In this document: positions 4,789 through 6,428 of the stretch, in pieces
Numbering within the stretch: position 1 is the first letter of the stretch
Layout: each line of letters opens with the position of its first letter
Assembly (NCBI GenBank): GCA_043798435.1
Contig: JAZDOR010000088.1
Location: 1 to 6,428, forward strand
Direction of reading: 5' to 3'
Origin: JAGUXG01 sp043798435
Lineage (GTDB): Bacteria > UBA9089 > UBA9088 > JAGUXG01
DNA length: 6,428 nt
Program-made: the position numbers and the translations under genes
Notes under the pieces: model-generated
What the model was told of the DNA's origin: nothing
The model's database searches: none
Seen by the model: only the letters and a program-made list of their open reading frames with translations

Positions 4789-5937
4789 CTAAAGTGTTGC
4801 CCTTATTCTCTCCACTGCCTCTTTTAGCCTCTCCTCATCAACGGTCAGAGCAAAGCGAATAAACCCTTCTCCGTGTTCACCAAACCCGACCCCAGGCGTA
4901 ACTACGACACCTGAACCCTTGATAAGCCTTTCTGTAAAATCCATAGATGAGCCTTCAATCTGAGTCCAGAGATAGAATGTGGCTTGAGGCTTATTCACCT
5001 TGAATCCGCACCTCTCTAACCCTTCAACCAATACATCCCTTCTCCTTTCATAGAGCTTGCGGCTTGCCTCTACTGTAGCTTGGTCGCCTAAAAGAGCCTT
5101 TATTCCGGCATACTGAACAGCCCCAAATATTCCAGAGTCTAAGTTTGTCTTCAGCTTAGCGAGGCTGGCAATAATATCCTTATTCCCGCAAGCAAACCCC
5201 AGTCTCCATCCAGTCATATTGTAGGTCTTTGACAGGGAGTGAAACTCAATAGCCACATCCTTTCCGCCTTTTACCTGAAGAATACTCGGAGGTTTTACTC
5301 CATCAAAGTAAATCTCGCTGTATGCCGCATCAAAGCAGATGAGAAGCTCATTCTCTTTGGCGAAATTAACAAGCTCAGAGAGATACGAGGTGTCAGTTGT
5401 AGCCGCTGTGGGGTTGTTTGGATAGTTGACAAAGAAGAGCTTTGCTCCCTTTGGGTCAATCCTGCTCAGGTCTGGAAGAAACCTGTTTTCAGGCAACAGG
5501 GGAACTATTATGGACTCTCCTCCTGCTAAGATAGTGGAGCTATGATACACAGGGTATCCTGGGTCCGGAACAAGAACCCTGTCCTTTGGGTTTATCAAGG
5601 CAAAGGGTATATGGGCAATGCCCTCCTTTGAACCAATCAAAGGCAGAATCTCGGACTCTGGGTCAAGCTGGAGATCAAACCTGTTCTTATACCAGACAGA
5701 GATGGCATCCCTAAGCTCTTTATACCCTTCATAAGGTGGGTAGCTATGGGTTTTGGGGTTATCCACTGCCTCTTTCAGAGCCCGAATGATATGAGGAGGT
5801 GTCGGCTGGTCAGGGTCCCCTATCCCAAGGCTGATCAACCTCTTTCCCTTCTTCGCCTCTTCCTCCTTTAATTTGTCAATCCTGGCAAAGATATATGCTG
5901 GAAGTTTCTTTAACCTGTCTGATTCAAACTGTAACAT
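4789..5937 (-). CDS. dapL: LL-diaminopimelate aminotransferase
   Basis: This 382-residue cytosolic class I/II PLP aminotransferase is predicted to convert tetrahydrodipicolinate directly to LL-diaminopimelate with glutamate as donor, bypassing the acylated lysine/DAP routes. Order of motifs: LPAYIFARIDKLKEE near the N-terminus, SLGIGDPDQPTPPHI at 36-50, SYPPYEGYKELRDAI at 65-79, GSKEGI at 102-107 (cofactor phosphate binding), NYPNNPTAA at 171-179, FDAAYSEIYFDG at 202-213 with the PLP-binding Asp203 and Tyr206, the Schiff-base lysine Lys237 in SLSKTYNMTGWRLGF, and the substrate carboxylate arginine Arg361 in FIRFAL. The N-terminal wording and the length fit the shorter, roughly 380-residue DapL class rather than the roughly 410-residue plant-type DapL. 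The start is firm: ATG 5937 follows a strong GGAGGT at a 7-base gap. It overlaps the stop of the small upstream gene by 14 bp, implying translational coupling. An aspartate or alanine aminotransferase of the same fold is the main alternative. Confidence 0.88.
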   Translation of the reverse strand: MLQFESDRLKKLPAYIFARIDKLKEEEAKKGKRLISLGIGDPDQPTPPHIIRALKEAVDNPKTHSYPPYEGYKELRDAISVWYKNRFDLQLDPESEILPLIGSKEGIAHIPFALINPKDRVLVPDPGYPVYHSSTILAGGESIIVPLLPENRFLPDLSRIDPKGAKLFFVNYPNNPTAATTDTSYLSELVNFAKENELLICFDAAYSEIYFDGVKPPSILQVKGGKDVAIEFHSLSKTYNMTGWRLGFACGNKDIIASLAKLKTNLDSGIFGAVQYAGIKALLGDQATVEASRKLYERRRDVLVEGLERCGFKVNKPQATFYLWTQIEGSSMDFTERLIKGSGVVVTPGVGFGEHGEGFIRFALTVDEERLKEAVERIRATL

Positions 5938-6238
5938 CTATAATACCTCCTTTTCCATATTCTACTGCTTTTTCCTGCAATTCTTCTTGCTCGGCCTCTT
6001 TCTTTTTATCCCTTTTCCTCTTGATAAACCTTCTAACACCTCTCTTTTCTTCTATCTTTCCTCCCTGACCACTCTTTTCTGTGTTCTGAACCTTGGTCGC
6101 TTCTTCTGCTGCTATAGATTCTACCTTTTTTCCAATGTGCTCCTGGTGGGTGATGGGTTGTTGCTGATGGAGCTGTTGCTGCCCAGCAATGCTTACCTGT
6201 TGGGCAAAACCTACCTGAATGTCCATCGGTTGAGCCAT
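5924..6238 (-). CDS. Small Q-rich and K/E/R-rich hypothetical protein
   Basis: This 104-residue protein is of unknown function. Residues 13-27 are glutamine-rich (QQ and QQQ runs with His). Residues 37-60 are mixed polar. Residues 61-92 are a dense charged stretch with a basic core (RGVRRFIKRKRDKKK) followed by an acidic EAEQEELQEK. The protein ends with GKGGIIDVTV, a short hydrophobic tail that looks like a conserved terminus. There is no signal peptide, membrane segment or known catalytic motif, and much of it is probably disordered or helical. From memory, small proteins of this kind (Q-rich start, charged middle, ending in a G..IDI-like tail) occur near motility genes in some Firmicutes. 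I cannot verify a relationship. The stop lies 14 bp inside dapL and the dapL ribosome binding site is in its 3' end, so the two are almost certainly co-transcribed. ATG 6238 is chosen, with only a weak AGGT 12 bases upstream. A second ATG four codons in (6226) is possible. Confidence 0.65.
   Translation of the reverse strand: MAQPMDIQVGFAQQVSIAGQQQLHQQQPITHQEHIGKKVESIAAEEATKVQNTEKSGQGGKIEEKRGVRRFIKRKRDKKKEAEQEELQEKAVEYGKGGIIDVTV
5945..5954 (-). promoter_or_regulatory. Strong ribosome binding site of dapL inside the upstream gene
   Basis: AAAAGGAGGT on the minus strand ends 7 bases before the dapL ATG. It fixes that start and lies within the last codons of the small gene that ends at 5924. 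It is by far the best Shine-Dalgarno in the window. Terminating ribosomes from the small gene would cross it, which supports coupled translation. Confidence 0.8.
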
Positions 6239-6285
6239 AAACTTTATTTTACCTGCTCATCCCCTTCGTATGCAAGGAAAAATGT

Positions 6286-6314
6286 ATTATACCCAATAAA
6301 AATTGGTTTGCGAA
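6286..6314 (-). promoter_or_regulatory. Promoter with palindromic spacer for the small gene-dapL operon
   Basis: On the minus strand TTCGCA (6314-6309, four of six) is followed after 17 bases by a perfect TATAAT (6291-6286). Transcription would start near 6279, about 40 bases before the ATG at 6238. The spacer contains the perfect dyad CCAAT-N4-ATTGG (6293-6306), abutting the -10, a position where a dimeric repressor or a structural effect could act. The promoter begins 5 bases past the stop of the partial upstream frame. Function is inferred from position and sequence. Confidence 0.55.
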
Positions 6315-6319
6315 AAAAT

Positions 6320-6427
6320 TCAGCTTCCTATGAGTTGAAAATTCTCTGTAAGTAAACTTTTAAGCTCAGGTCTATAGATAGAAATATCCCTGAAAAATTT
6401 AATGACACTTTCCTTAAAATCCAAAAA
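6320..6427 (-). CDS. C-terminal end of an unidentified gene, cut by the window edge
   Basis: A reading frame enters from the right edge and ends at TGA 6322-6320. It gives 35 residues that look protein-like: FLDFKESVIKFFRDIS, then IYRPELKSLLTENFQLIGS at the end. I do not recognise the family. The stop lies just before the promoter of the next operon, where a gene end would be expected on this strand. An AT-rich open frame of 35 codons could arise by chance, so the call is moderate. Confidence 0.45.
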   Translation of the reverse strand, partial: FLDFKESVIKFFRDISIYRPELKSLLTENFQLIGS

Positions 6428-6428
6428 A

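Noticed and set aside
5239..5529. 96-codon plus-strand frame opposite dapL
   Set aside because: It is antisense to the conserved core of DapL and has no start signal.
5873..6355. 160-codon plus-strand frame, rich in Phe and Leu, opposite the dapL start and the small gene
   Set aside because: Its Phe/Leu bias is what the complement of Lys/Glu-rich codons gives. The minus-strand genes have a strong ribosome binding site and a promoter.

Overview
The window comes from a bacterial chromosome with moderately AT-rich, dense coding. It carries four complete recognisable genes, one small unrecognised gene and the probable tail of a sixth gene. The content points to a rod-shaped or elongating, diderm-like or otherwise DAP-peptidoglycan bacterium. 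It has a RodA-type SEDS glycosyltransferase, an LL-diaminopimelate aminotransferase (the one-step DapL route to meso-DAP), an arginine-pathway aminotransferase and a cyclic-di-GMP phosphodiesterase. No gene here fixes the phylum. The mix of DapL, HD-GYP and palindromic intergenic repeats built on words such as ATCTGCG and CTTTGTG would fit an uncultured candidate-phylum lineage, but that is an impression and not a demonstrated placement.

Layout, left to right. Positions 1-158 are a non-coding flank with an imperfect palindrome and a C-rich tract that is G-quadruplex-like on the minus strand. argD lies on the minus strand at 159-1328. A second palindrome (1372-1468) separates it from a GAF + HD-GYP gene, also on the minus strand, which starts at 2809 or 2845. 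A consensus promoter sits exactly on the annotated N-terminus of this gene and suggests a leaderless message from 2809. A roughly 650-bp divergent intergenic region follows. It holds two exact 20-bp direct repeats, a possible 253-bp MITE-like unit bounded by TGTTAGCC/GGCTAACA, a strong plus-strand promoter-like sequence and two more palindromes. rodA runs on the plus strand (3462-4700) and converges on dapL (minus, 4789-5937) across an 88-bp gap with a hairpin. A small Q- and K/E/R-rich protein (5924-6238) overlaps the dapL start by 14 bp. It is preceded by a promoter-like sequence with a palindrome in its spacer, which begins a few bases after the stop of a truncated upstream reading frame (6320-6427).

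How the genes relate. rodA and dapL both serve peptidoglycan: DapL makes the LL-DAP that becomes the cross-linking residue, and RodA polymerises the glycan strand. They are convergent, so they are not one operon. ArgD serves arginine synthesis. Because DapL bypasses the succinylated route, ArgD need not double as DapC here. The HD-GYP protein is regulatory. There is no defence system, CRISPR array, tRNA or intact transposase. The most unusual material is the non-coding DNA: four different palindromes, each made of short-period degenerate direct repeats, plus the possible MITE-like unit.
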